A stretch of 64,000 nucleotides of DNA from BJGO01 sp964640655 (lineage in GTDB: Bacteria; Bacteroidota; Bacteroidia; Chitinophagales; UBA10324), in the NCBI GenBank assembly GCA_964640655.1, contig CAZXFT010000002.1, positions 1 through 64,000 of the forward strand, read 5' to 3'. The notes beneath the pieces were generated by a model. It saw only the letters and a program-made list of their open reading frames with translations, searched no databases and had not been told where the DNA came from. Below, piece by piece: positions 53,984-63,022 of the stretch (within the stretch, counting starts at the first letter, position 1; every line of letters starts with the position of its first letter). A program made the translations under genes and the position numbers.

Positions 53984-56287
53984 ATGGCTGAAACAGCATC
54001 AAAGAAAGCAGCGACTAAAAAAGCTGCAGGAGCGGAGAAGTCCACGAAAACACCAAAAGAAAAAACCACAGCAAAACCTGCTGCCGGTACTAACAATAAC
54101 GGAGACCTTATTGAGGCATTGAAGCAGCACTTTGGCTTTGACAAGTTCAAAGGTCTGCAACACGATGTTATATCGAGCTTACTAGCGCACAAAGACACCT
54201 TTGTAATCATGCCTACTGGCGGAGGGAAATCATTGTGCTATCAATTACCTGCCTTAATGTTACCCGGCACAGCCATAATCATTTCTCCATTAATAGCATT
54301 AATGAAAAATCAGGTTGATGCCATTCGTTCATACAGCGACAAAGATCATGTGGCGCACTTCCTGAATTCTTCATTAACCAAGACACAGGCTAAGACGGTG
54401 AAAAACGATATACGCGAAGGCAAAACTAAAATGCTCTATATCGCTCCCGAGACTTTAACCAAACAGGATACCGTCGACTTTTTGAGTGAGATAACAGTTT
54501 CGTTTGTTGCTGTAGATGAGGCGCACTGTATTTCGGAGTGGGGTCACGATTTCCGTCCGGAGTACAGAAAGATTAAACAGATGGTGGAGTCACTCAACCA
54601 AAAAGTTCCTGTTATAGCGCTTACTGCGACAGCAACACCAAAAGTGCAAAGTGATATCATAAAGACTTTGGGCTTAAAAAAACCTAGTGTCTTTATTGCT
54701 TCATTTAATCGTCCGAACCTTTTTTACGAGGTACGACCTAAAGCAAAAAAAGAAGCAACTCTAAAATCTATTATCAAGTTTATTAAACAGCATGAAGGCA
54801 AAAGTGGAATCATTTATTCGCTGAGTCGTAAGAGTACAGAAGAAATTGCAGAGACTCTGAAAGTGAATGGAATTAAAGCCGAAGCTTATCATGCAGGACT
54901 GGAAGGAGCTATCCGTGCCCAGCGTCAGGATCAGTTTCTGATGCAGGAGATTGATGTAATTGTGGCCACCATTGCCTTTGGTATGGGTATAGATAAACCC
55001 GATGTGCGTTTTGTGATTCACTACAACATACCTAAGAGTTTAGAGAACTACTATCAGGAAACCGGCCGCGCAGGTCGCGATGGTTTAGAGGGGTTATGTG
55101 TTACTTATTATAATCCTGCCGACATCAACAAGATGGAAAAGTTTATGAAAGACAAGTCAAGTTTCGAGCGTGAATCAGGGGGACATTTGTTGATGGAAAC
55201 ACAAGCTTATGCTGAAACATCTGTATGCCGACGCAAATTTCTGTTGCATTATTTCGGAGAGGAGTTAAAAGGAGATAATTGTGGTAATTGTGATAACTGT
55301 CTTAATCCGAAAGAGAAGATAGAAGGAGAAGAATACATCACTACATTGTTGAAAGCGGTTAAAGAATTAAAAGAGTCTTTCGTTTTGAATTATGTGGTGG
55401 ACATTATTATAGGAGTCAAGAACAAACAAATCAGCATCTATGGTCACGACAATCTTGATGTTTATGGCGAAGGTGAAAATCATAACACACAATTCTGGAA
55501 TGCAATTATCCGTCAGGCATTGTTGATGAACTTCATCAGTAAAGACATCGAAAACTATGGGGTGTTGACCTTGACTGAGGAAGGAAAAAAATTCCTGAAA
55601 AAACCATATTCTGTAGAGATTTCGCTGAATCGTGATTTTGAAAACATTGAAGACGACGATGACTTTGGTGGCGGCGGTGGCGGTTCTGCCACATCATTAG
55701 ATCCAACACTGATGAAAATGTTGCAGGATCTAACCAAACAAGTTGCTAAGCAAAATAACTTGCCTCCGTATGTCATTTTTCAGGAGTCTTCATTGATAGA
55801 TATGGCTACACAATATCCTTGCACTATAGATGAACTGACTAAAATTCAGGGAGTGAGTAAGGGTAAAGCAGATCGTTATGGAAAACCATTTGTATCGCTC
55901 ATTAAGCAGTATGTGGAGGACAATGAGATTGAGAAGCCTATGGAGATTGTTGTCAAATCTGTAGCAAACAAATCCGCAAATAAGATTTACATCATTCAAA
56001 ACATTGATAAAAAAATTCCTCTCGACACCATTGCTTCCAGTAAAGGATTAAGTTTCGGGGTGGTTTTAGATGAACTGGAAGCTATTGTGAGTTCAGGGAC
56101 TAAGGTGAATATTAAATACTACCTGAACGAAGTCATGGATGAAGACAAGCAATTAGATGCTATGGATTATTTCCGTTCATCTCACAGCGATTCCATAGAT
56201 GAGGCACAAAATGAGTTGGGCAACGACTACAGCGAAGAAGAATTGCGATTGCTGCGACTCACCTTCGTCAGTGAAATGGGTAACTAA
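53984..56287 (+). CDS. recQ: ATP-dependent DNA helicase RecQ
   Basis: 767-residue 3'-to-5' helicase. A Lys/Ala/Thr-rich tail of about 40 residues precedes the helicase core: Walker A TGGGKSLCYQLPALML, DEAH box VDEAHCISEWGHDFRP, motif III ALTATATP and motif VI QETGRAGRDG. The RQC zinc site uses CRRKFLLHYFGE, GDNCGNCDNCLNP, then a winged helix. A glycine-rich linker (GGGGGGS) leads to an HRDC-like helical region at about 590-645 and a further C-terminal domain of about 100 residues. Bloom/RecQ-type roles in recombination and replication repair are expected. A nucleotidyltransferase gene follows after 18 bases. Confidence 0.96.
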   Translation: MAETASKKAATKKAAGAEKSTKTPKEKTTAKPAAGTNNNGDLIEALKQHFGFDKFKGLQHDVISSLLAHKDTFVIMPTGGGKSLCYQLPALMLPGTAIIISPLIALMKNQVDAIRSYSDKDHVAHFLNSSLTKTQAKTVKNDIREGKTKMLYIAPETLTKQDTVDFLSEITVSFVAVDEAHCISEWGHDFRPEYRKIKQMVESLNQKVPVIALTATATPKVQSDIIKTLGLKKPSVFIASFNRPNLFYEVRPKAKKEATLKSIIKFIKQHEGKSGIIYSLSRKSTEEIAETLKVNGIKAEAYHAGLEGAIRAQRQDQFLMQEIDVIVATIAFGMGIDKPDVRFVIHYNIPKSLENYYQETGRAGRDGLEGLCVTYYNPADINKMEKFMKDKSSFERESGGHLLMETQAYAETSVCRRKFLLHYFGEELKGDNCGNCDNCLNPKEKIEGEEYITTLLKAVKELKESFVLNYVVDIIIGVKNKQISIYGHDNLDVYGEGENHNTQFWNAIIRQALLMNFISKDIENYGVLTLTEEGKKFLKKPYSVEISLNRDFENIEDDDDFGGGGGGSATSLDPTLMKMLQDLTKQVAKQNNLPPYVIFQESSLIDMATQYPCTIDELTKIQGVSKGKADRYGKPFVSLIKQYVEDNEIEKPMEIVVKSVANKSANKIYIIQNIDKKIPLDTIASSKGLSFGVVLDELEAIVSSGTKVNIKYYLNEVMDEDKQLDAMDYFRSSHSDSIDEAQNELGNDYSEEELRLLRLTFVSEMGN

Positions 56288-56305
56288 TAAGAACCCACAC
56301 TAACT

Positions 56306-57304
56306 ATGAAAGTTATTATACCGGTTGCAGGAACAGGAACGCGACTTAGGCCACATACATATACGCAGCCTAAGGCATTGATTCCTGTTGCAGGCAAACC
56401 AATTATCTCTTTTATGCTCGATGAGTTGATTCGTTCAGGAGCATCGGAATTTATTTTCATTACCGGTTATCTAGGCGATAAAATCAGACATTTCATTCAT
56501 GAACAATACCCTCAGATAACTTCTCACTATATAGAACAACGCGATCGCGAAGGCCTGGGGCACGCTATATGGCTGGCAAAAGATTATTTCATTGCTGATG
56601 AACCTGTATTGATTTTGTTGGGAGACAGTGTCTTTGATATTGATATGAAAGAAGTAATTCATACTTCTGAATCTGTGCTGGGAATAAAAAAGGTGGAAGA
56701 CCCCCGCGGTTTTGGCGTTGCGGTAACCGATGAGCAGGATTATATCACCAGAGTAGTTGAGAAACCAAACATACCTGTTTCCAATCAGGCATTAATTGGT
56801 TTATACAAAGTAAATAACAGTAGTAAGTTGTTCGATGCATTGCAATACATCATTCAAAACGATGTGCGTACTAATCAATCTATACAATTGACAGATGCGC
56901 TGATGTATATGATCGATAAAGGGGAGCAGTTTAAAGCGTGTAAAGTGAACAACTGGTTCGATTGCGGACAAAAGGATTCTCTCTTAGATACCAATACCAT
57001 ATTACTTCGCAAGCGTACCGACTTACCAACTGAATTTCTCTCATTTGCCAACTCCATCATCATACCACCCGTAGCAATCGACAAGGCATGTATTATCAAC
57101 AACGCCATCATTGGCCCTTATGTAACTATAGGTGAACATTCACAGATAAATGATTGCATCATTCGCGATTCCATCATTGGTTCTTATAGTGTTATCAGCA
57201 ATGCCATGCTACACCGTTCGGTGATTGGAAACGACGCCACTATTATAGGAAGAAGTAAAAGTTTAAACCTTGGCGACGACACAGAAATCGATCTTCGTAA
57301 CTGA
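56306..57304 (+). CDS. Sugar-phosphate nucleotidyltransferase with left-handed beta-helix tail
   Basis: 332 residues. The N-terminal nucleotidyltransferase domain (1-235) starts with the signature IIPVAGTGTRLRPHTYTQPK and includes the Mg-binding GDSVFDID and KPNIPVSNQALIGLYKV. The C-terminal part (about 255-330) is a hexapeptide-repeat beta-helix (IIGPYVTIGEHSQIN, IIRDSIIGSYSVIS). This is the layout of glucose-1-phosphate thymidylyltransferase- and NDP-hexose-pyrophosphorylase-like proteins; nucleotide and sugar cannot be fixed by eye. It probably shares a transcript with recQ and is followed immediately by an oxidoreductase gene. Confidence 0.85.
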   Translation: MKVIIPVAGTGTRLRPHTYTQPKALIPVAGKPIISFMLDELIRSGASEFIFITGYLGDKIRHFIHEQYPQITSHYIEQRDREGLGHAIWLAKDYFIADEPVLILLGDSVFDIDMKEVIHTSESVLGIKKVEDPRGFGVAVTDEQDYITRVVEKPNIPVSNQALIGLYKVNNSSKLFDALQYIIQNDVRTNQSIQLTDALMYMIDKGEQFKACKVNNWFDCGQKDSLLDTNTILLRKRTDLPTEFLSFANSIIIPPVAIDKACIINNAIIGPYVTIGEHSQINDCIIRDSIIGSYSVISNAMLHRSVIGNDATIIGRSKSLNLGDDTEIDLRN

Positions 57305-57305
57305 T

Positions 57306-58241
57306 ATGAATTCTCGCAGCACAAAACTCTTTAACATTCAATATCCCATCATTCAGGCAGGAATGATATGGTGTAGCGGCTGGAAACTGGCTTCGGCAGT
57401 AAGTAATGCAGGAGGTCTGGGGTTAATCGGCAGTGGCTCAATGTATCCTGATGTTTTGCGCGAGCACATACGCAAGTGCAGGGTTGCAACCTCAAAATCG
57501 TTTGGTGTTAATGTGCCTTTGTTATACCCTGATATAGATAAACATATTCAAATTATTATAGAAGAAGGAGTGAAAATAGTTTTCACTTCAGCAGGTAACC
57601 CCAAAACCTGGACATCGACTTTAAAAGAAAAAGGAATCGTAGTAGTACATGTAGTAAGCAGCAGCAAGTTTGCTCAAAAAAGTGAAATGGCCGGAGTTGA
57701 TGCGATAGTTGCTGAGGGCTTTGAGGCCGGTGGTCATAATGGACGTGAGGAGACCACAACCATGTGTCTGATACCGTCAGTAGTTGACGCGGTAAAGATT
57801 CCTGTTATTGCAGCAGGGGGCATCGGTAATGGAAGACAAATGCTGGCAGCGTTTGCATTGGGAGCCGATGCTGTTCAGGTGGGTTCGCGTTTTGCGGCTA
57901 CCATTGAATCCTCTGCCCATGATGCTTTCAAACAAAAAATTGTTGACGCTCAGGAAGGGGACACCTTGCTTTCGTTAAAAGAATTAACGCCTGTTCGCTT
58001 GCTGCGTAATAAGTTTTTTGATGATGTTCAGCTAGCAAAGCTCAACTGTGCGAGCAAAGAAGATTTGGAAAAACTATTAGGCAGAGGACGCGCTAAGAAA
58101 GGCATGTTTGAAGGCAATATGGATGAAGGGGAGTTGGAAATAGGGCAGGTGAGTGCGATGATAAATGATGTGCCACCGGCTGCCGAAATTGTTAAGCGAT
58201 TGCTTCAGGAATATGAGGCTGCAAAAAATAATTTGATATAA
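57306..58241 (+). CDS. Nitronate monooxygenase / FabK-like FMN oxidoreductase
   Basis: 311 residues from the ATG at 57306, one base after the previous stop. FMN-dependent TIM-barrel enzyme of the 2-nitropropane dioxygenase family. Recognisable segments are FNIQYPIIQAGMIW at the N-terminus, GLGLIGSG, IVAEGFEAGGHNGREETTTM with the proposed catalytic His, and IAAGGIGNGRQMLAAFALGADAVQVGSRF, the FMN-phosphate loop. Nitronate oxidation, enoyl-ACP reduction (FabK) and unknown flavin roles are all possible. It may belong to the recQ-nucleotidyltransferase transcript. Confidence 0.88.
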   Translation: MNSRSTKLFNIQYPIIQAGMIWCSGWKLASAVSNAGGLGLIGSGSMYPDVLREHIRKCRVATSKSFGVNVPLLYPDIDKHIQIIIEEGVKIVFTSAGNPKTWTSTLKEKGIVVVHVVSSSKFAQKSEMAGVDAIVAEGFEAGGHNGREETTTMCLIPSVVDAVKIPVIAAGGIGNGRQMLAAFALGADAVQVGSRFAATIESSAHDAFKQKIVDAQEGDTLLSLKELTPVRLLRNKFFDDVQLAKLNCASKEDLEKLLGRGRAKKGMFEGNMDEGELEIGQVSAMINDVPPAAEIVKRLLQEYEAAKNNLI

Positions 58242-58301
58242 AGGTAAATTGTTTCACAATTAGTTAATAAGTCAGGCTCTATTGAACAGCATGAATCATG
58301 C

Positions 58302-58309
58302 TACTTTTA
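58302..58309 (+). promoter_or_regulatory. Putative -7 box (TACTTTTA) for the phospholipase-D-like gene
   Basis: One mismatch from TAnnTTTG, 21 bases before the ATG at 58331. It overlaps the alternative ATG at 58298, which makes that upstream start unlikely. Confidence 0.3.
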
Positions 58310-58330
58310 CTGCCCTTAAAAAAAATACTC

Positions 58331-60517
58331 ATGAGATTCTCATTACTTCTTTTACTGACTTTACTAACAACACAACTGCGTGCACAGGTCATCAGCGTTG
58401 CCACTGCCAGAACACAGGCTAATGGTACAACCGTAACTGTACGTGGTGTGGTTACCAACGGCTCCGAATTTGGCAACCCGTTGCGATTCATTCAAGACCC
58501 TACTGCAGGCATAGGATTGTATAATCCAAGTTTACCTGCATTGACTTCTCTTGTACGTGGCGATAGTGTTGAAGCAACCGGAACTATTTCTCCTTATCAA
58601 AACCTGATGGAGATTGCCGTTACTTCAATTACAGTTATCTCATCAAATAATCCTCTTCCAGCCCCAAAACTGGTAACTTTTACTCAGGGTTATGCAGAAG
58701 CTTATGAAGGCCAACTGGTACGTTTTAACAACATCACATTTGCAACATCAGGAACATTTGCCGGCAATACTAATTACGATATTACCGATGGCAGCAGCAC
58801 AGGAGAGGTGCGGATAAACGGAAGTTCGAATATTGTTGCCACTCCAATGCCATCAAATTCTATCGATATCATTGGAATTATGGGTCAATATTCTTCTACC
58901 TACCAACTCTTACCCCGTAAACTCGATGACTTCATTTCCATAGGTAATCCTCCTGTATTTACCACTTCTTTGAAACAATCCAATATTCAAACAACATCAT
59001 TTACGGTCTCATTTACAACTCAGTCAAATGGCAATACGATTATTAAGTATGGCCTTACTCCAAACAATCTGAATCAAACTGCTTTTGTTTCCACACAAAC
59101 AACAAATCACAGTATCAATCTTACAGGTTTAACAGCAGGTACTATATACTATCTGAAAGGTTTCTCTGTAAGTGCAAGCAGCGATACTTCTTCATCTGCT
59201 GTTCAGGCAATGGCTACTCAATCTCTATCAACAGGTGATATCAAAGTTTATTTCAACCGAACTGTTGACAATACTGTTTCTTCTGGCACAAATGCCATTC
59301 ATTTAGATCAGGTAATGGATGATACACTCATTGCTTATATTGGACGCGCTAAGTTTACTCTGGATATTGCCATTTATAATGTTGATAATGCCAACAATAT
59401 CATCACGGCTATTAATCAGGCAGCTGCCAATGGTATAACGGTTCGTGTGATCGGTGATGATGGTATTACCTCAACAAACTGGAATAATTTCTCCAGTTCC
59501 ATATCAAAAATTAAAAGCCCAACCGGTACCGAGTATGGAATTATGCATAACAAAATGGTAATTATCGATGCCAACTCATCCAATCCAAACGATCCTATCC
59601 TGTGGACAGGTTCCGCAAATTTCACGACGGATCAAATTATCATCGACGCACAGGATGTAATTATTTTCCAGGATCAGAGTATTGTTCGAGCCGCATTAAT
59701 TGAATTTAACGAAATGTTTGGCAATACCTTCGGCCCGTATAAAATTGACAATACACCAAAAGAGTTTGTAATAGGGAACAAACGGGTGGAAATGTACTTT
59801 TCTCCATCCGATGTTGTAAATACACAAGTTAAAAATGCCTTATTGACGGCGGATAATTCGATAAACTACTGTGTTTTTGGCTTTACCCGCACGGAGCTTG
59901 CTTATGCGATAACAGATGCTTATACTGCCGGAGCTTCGATTGTACAAGGAATGGTAGACGATACGTCCAGTGCATCTGCAGTTTATAATATTATCGTAGG
60001 AGCTGTTGGTACGAATAATCATAGGATATTTCCACTCCCCTATCAGTTGCATCATAAATATGCAATCGTTGATGCTTTTGATGTTAATTCAGATCCACAA
60101 GTAATTACAGGCTCATATAACTGGAGTAATAGTGCTACGTTCCGAAACGACGAAAATACAGTAATTGTTCATGATGCAACCATTGCAAACATTTATTTTC
60201 AGGAATTCAGTCAGCGATTTAAAGATGCAGGAGGTAGCGTAGTTGTTAGTGATAATTATCTGACACAAGTGCCGGATCAGTTTTTGGTTTATCCGAATCC
60301 TGCAGCAGATTTTATTCAAATCAGTGCATCAGTTCAAACGCCTAATGCATCAGTTAATTTGTTCGACATCAATGGACGTTTGCTCAAACAAATACAGTTA
60401 ACTCAAAATATCACCAACACCACGTTGGATTTGCAAGACATCACCAACGGGATATATATTTTACAATTAACATCTGGTAAAGTAACCAAGACAGTAAAAG
60501 TTTCTGTGAACCGTTAA
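58331..60517 (+). CDS. Secreted phospholipase-D-family nuclease-like protein, T9SS cargo
   Basis: 728 residues. Signal peptide 1-19 (LTTQLRAQ). Residues about 20-205 hold an OB-like nucleic-acid-binding domain (TTVTVRGVVTNGSEFG, LVRGDSVEATGTI). A fibronectin-type-III domain follows at about 215-295, then a PLD domain with two complete HKD motifs: HNKMVIID with GSANFT (from residue 406) and HHKYAIVD with GSYNWS (from residue 574), each holding H-x-K-x4-D. The C-terminus (FLVYPNPAADFIQISAS) is a T9SS sorting domain. This is typical of secreted PLD-type endonucleases; lipid hydrolysis is possible but less likely. A terminator follows. Confidence 0.88.
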   Translation: MRFSLLLLLTLLTTQLRAQVISVATARTQANGTTVTVRGVVTNGSEFGNPLRFIQDPTAGIGLYNPSLPALTSLVRGDSVEATGTISPYQNLMEIAVTSITVISSNNPLPAPKLVTFTQGYAEAYEGQLVRFNNITFATSGTFAGNTNYDITDGSSTGEVRINGSSNIVATPMPSNSIDIIGIMGQYSSTYQLLPRKLDDFISIGNPPVFTTSLKQSNIQTTSFTVSFTTQSNGNTIIKYGLTPNNLNQTAFVSTQTTNHSINLTGLTAGTIYYLKGFSVSASSDTSSSAVQAMATQSLSTGDIKVYFNRTVDNTVSSGTNAIHLDQVMDDTLIAYIGRAKFTLDIAIYNVDNANNIITAINQAAANGITVRVIGDDGITSTNWNNFSSSISKIKSPTGTEYGIMHNKMVIIDANSSNPNDPILWTGSANFTTDQIIIDAQDVIIFQDQSIVRAALIEFNEMFGNTFGPYKIDNTPKEFVIGNKRVEMYFSPSDVVNTQVKNALLTADNSINYCVFGFTRTELAYAITDAYTAGASIVQGMVDDTSSASAVYNIIVGAVGTNNHRIFPLPYQLHHKYAIVDAFDVNSDPQVITGSYNWSNSATFRNDENTVIVHDATIANIYFQEFSQRFKDAGGSVVVSDNYLTQVPDQFLVYPNPAADFIQISASVQTPNASVNLFDINGRLLKQIQLTQNITNTTLDLQDITNGIYILQLTSGKVTKTVKVSVNR

Positions 60518-60537
60518 ACCAGGTACATAACTTTATG

Positions 60538-60570
60538 AAAGAGCCGCCTAACATGGTGCGGCTCTTTTTT
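60538..60570 (+). terminator. Terminator after the phospholipase-D-like gene
   Basis: Stem GAGCCGC (60541-60547) with GCGGCTC (60558-60564), extended by AAA/TTT, loop of ten bases, then a T run. Confidence 0.85.
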
Positions 60571-60600
60571 ATTTTGCACGAATAAAGAGAATATTGTTTA

Positions 60601-61794
60601 GTGATAGAAATTAAAAAACGCGACCCATCTTTAGGCCCCGAGAAAGCTGTCTTGATAGGCTTGATAGCACAAGGGCAAACTGAAGAACAGGTAAACGAAT
60701 ATTTAGATGAACTGGCTTTTTTGGCAGAAACTGCGGGTGCAATAAGTGTAAAACGCTTTACACAAAAAATGCAATCACCCGACTCTCGCACATTTATTGG
60801 AAGTGGAAAGCTGATCGAAATTCAACAGTATGTGCAAAGCAGAGAGATAGATCTGGTCATCTTCGATGATGATTTAAGTCCATCGCAAACCAATAATATT
60901 GAACGCGAACTGAAAGTTAAAATCGTTGACCGTAGCAATCTAATCCTCGACATTTTTGCCGGACGCGCACAAACAGCTCAGGCACGTGCTCAGGTTGAAC
61001 TTGCACAGCTGCAATATTTGCTGCCAAGATTAAAAGGACTTTGGTCGCATCTGGAAAGACAACAAGGCGGAATTGGTACACGGGGTCCTGGTGAAAAAGA
61101 AATTGAAACGGATCGCCGGATAGTGAAATATCAGATTTCGTTATTGAAAAAACAGTTGCAGAAAATTGACTTACAAAATCAAACCCAACGCAAAAGCCGC
61201 GGCGAGTACATACGAGTGGCATTAGTAGGTTATACTAACGTAGGTAAATCAACGCTTATGACTTTACTGAGTAAGTCGGATGTGTTTGCCGAAAACAAGC
61301 TTTTTGCAACATTGGATACTACAACAAGAAAAGTAGTATTTGAACGAATGCCATTCCTTCTGAGCGATACGGTAGGATTTATCCGTAAGCTGCCGCATCA
61401 TCTGGTGGAAAGTTTTAAGTCCACTTTAGATGAAGTGCGCGAAGCAGATTTGTTGCTGCATGTTGTGGACATTTCTCATAGTCAATATGAAGACCATATT
61501 CATGTAGTGAATGAAACGCTAAAAGAGTTAAAGGCTTTTGATAAACCAACCATATTGGTGTTTAACAAGATGGATGCTTATGAGCAAAAACATTTTGATG
61601 AGTATTTGCCCGATGATGTTAGGAATGAAATTCGTGAAGACCTGAATCGTGGATGGCAGCAGCGCACCAACAATAAAGCGGTATTTATTTCAGCGGTGAA
61701 AAAAGAAAATATCGATGTGTTGCGCTATATGATGTATGACGAAATCAAACGCCTGTATCAGATACGTTATCCGTACAAGACTGAATTTTTCTAA
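60601..61794 (+). CDS. hflX: GTPase HflX
   Basis: 397-residue ribosome-splitting GTPase of the stress response. The N-terminal HflX domain runs to about 190 and includes QSREIDLVIFDDDLSPSQ, NLILDIFAGRAQTAQARAQ and GGIGTRGPGEKEIETDRR. The G domain has G1 GYTNVGKSTLM, G3 DTVGFI and G4 NKMD. Start is GTG at 60601. Its stop overlaps the convergent membrane protein's stop in CTAA (61791-61794). Nothing suggests an operon partner. Confidence 0.95.
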   Translation: MIEIKKRDPSLGPEKAVLIGLIAQGQTEEQVNEYLDELAFLAETAGAISVKRFTQKMQSPDSRTFIGSGKLIEIQQYVQSREIDLVIFDDDLSPSQTNNIERELKVKIVDRSNLILDIFAGRAQTAQARAQVELAQLQYLLPRLKGLWSHLERQQGGIGTRGPGEKEIETDRRIVKYQISLLKKQLQKIDLQNQTQRKSRGEYIRVALVGYTNVGKSTLMTLLSKSDVFAENKLFATLDTTTRKVVFERMPFLLSDTVGFIRKLPHHLVESFKSTLDEVREADLLLHVVDISHSQYEDHIHVVNETLKELKAFDKPTILVFNKMDAYEQKHFDEYLPDDVRNEIREDLNRGWQQRTNNKAVFISAVKKENIDVLRYMMYDEIKRLYQIRYPYKTEFF

Positions 61795-62729
61795 GGCTCT
61801 TTAACCCAGCGAAGAATATCATTCTCATCTAAATCCAGATAGGTTGACGTATGTTCCACAACACCATTGTTTAACCAATATATCGCCGGTAGTTCGCCGC
61901 CGGAAAGTGTTACAAAATCATTGGTGTTATAGATGATATAGGGAATGTTGTTTGCATGGGTAAACTGAAAAAAGGTAGTCAGGTTTTTTTCGACATTTCC
62001 TTTATAAAGGATAAAGAACGGCAGGTCTGGATGGCGCTTGTACATAATTGCCATTTTGAACGCGGCCATCTTGCAGTGCTCACATTTCAAACTCATTAGT
62101 GATAGTATTTGTTTGCCCTTTCGTAAATCTAGTTTTGGAGCTTCGGCATTATTTTCATACAGATTGCTGAGGTCAAGGATATAATTCTGAGCCGACTTAT
62201 CATATTGACTATGAGTCATAAACTCAGGAATATTCATCGTGTAAGGCAGAACCAATGATGTCAGAATTATCGTGAGTAGTAATATCTGTGCAACTGTTTT
62301 ATTTACGGTGAAAATATTATTAGGAAATACACCCGTTATTATTAGCCACATTACTGCACCAATCATCATCGCATTTTTAATCAATGACTCCAATGGAGTC
62401 ATTTCTAAATAAGTTCCAAAGCAACCGCAGTTACCTGTGTTGCCTTCGGCGATAAGTTGATAAACTAGATAAACTGAAAAAAATAGTAATAAATAAAGTG
62501 TTGCTCTGAGTGTAAATTTTTTCAGATGCAATTGTAATAGCAACATTAACCCAAGTCCAAATTCTAAACCGATCAATGCGCGCGAAATTATTGGTGCTGT
62601 GAACCAGTTGGCCACACCCAATCGCACAAAATTGTACTCAAAAGGTTCTATGGGATATAGTTTCAGATAACCTGATAGGATAAATAATCCGCCAAGTATT
62701 ATACATAAAACAGTATTGATAAATCGCAT
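61791..62729 (-). CDS. MauE/DoxX-like membrane protein fused to a thioredoxin-like domain
   Basis: 312 residues. The N-terminal part (about 1-135) has four transmembrane helices of the MauE/DoxX type, with the motif NTGNCGCFG (Cys101 and Cys103) in a loop, as in MauE-related redox membrane proteins. A fifth helix at about 145-162 leads to a C-terminal domain with CEHC (Cys216, Cys219) followed by strand and helix elements resembling thioredoxin. It could transfer electrons across the membrane to periplasmic disulfides (inference). It follows a small lipoprotein gene on the same strand, separated by a terminator. Confidence 0.75.
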   Translation of the reverse strand: MRFINTVLCIILGGLFILSGYLKLYPIEPFEYNFVRLGVANWFTAPIISRALIGLEFGLGLMLLLQLHLKKFTLRATLYLLLFFSVYLVYQLIAEGNTGNCGCFGTYLEMTPLESLIKNAMMIGAVMWLIITGVFPNNIFTVNKTVAQILLLTIILTSLVLPYTMNIPEFMTHSQYDKSAQNYILDLSNLYENNAEAPKLDLRKGKQILSLMSLKCEHCKMAAFKMAIMYKRHPDLPFFILYKGNVEKNLTTFFQFTHANNIPYIIYNTNDFVTLSGGELPAIYWLNNGVVEHTSTYLDLDENDILRWVKEP

Positions 62730-62732
62730 AAA

Positions 62733-62760
62733 ATAAAAAGCCGCTTTTATGAAAGCGGCT
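62733..62760 (-). terminator. Terminator between small lipoprotein and MauE-like genes
   Basis: On the minus strand AGCCGCTTT (complement of 62752-62760) pairs with AAAGCGGCT (complement of 62739-62747), loop CATA, then TTTTATTTT. The T run ends just before the ATG at 62729. Confidence 0.75.
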
Positions 62761-62786
62761 AAAGATAAAGTCTTGTAAAATGTGAA

Positions 62787-62990
62787 TTACTCTATTTCAC
62801 ACTCTGTAACAACACCTAAGACATTTGAATCGCCTTCATTACATTTGGATTCAGCATTTTTCTTTGTGTCATTAATTGTAGTTGTCGCAGAAACTCCGGC
62901 AACGGTACATTTACAAGTGTAGTCTTTTTTACATGATGTCATGCCGGCTACTAAAAGCACACCTACTGAAAGGATTAAAAGTTTTTTCAT
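62787..62990 (-). CDS. Small cysteine-containing lipoprotein, 67 aa
   Basis: Signal peptide with lipobox AGMTSC, so Cys20 would be lipidated. The mature part is only 47 residues, with further cysteines in DYTCKCTV, at about 50 (SKCNEG) and near the C-terminus (TECEIE). Small proteins of this type, with YTCKC after the lipobox, are frequent in Bacteroidota, but I cannot name a family or function. It is followed by a terminator and is transcribed in the same direction as the flanking patatin-like gene, 32 bases away. Confidence 0.65.
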   Translation of the reverse strand: MKKLLILSVGVLLVAGMTSCKKDYTCKCTVAGVSATTTINDTKKNAESKCNEGDSNVLGVVTECEIE

Positions 62991-63022
62991 AAAGTTTATT
63001 TTGTTGTTACAATAATAAGTAT

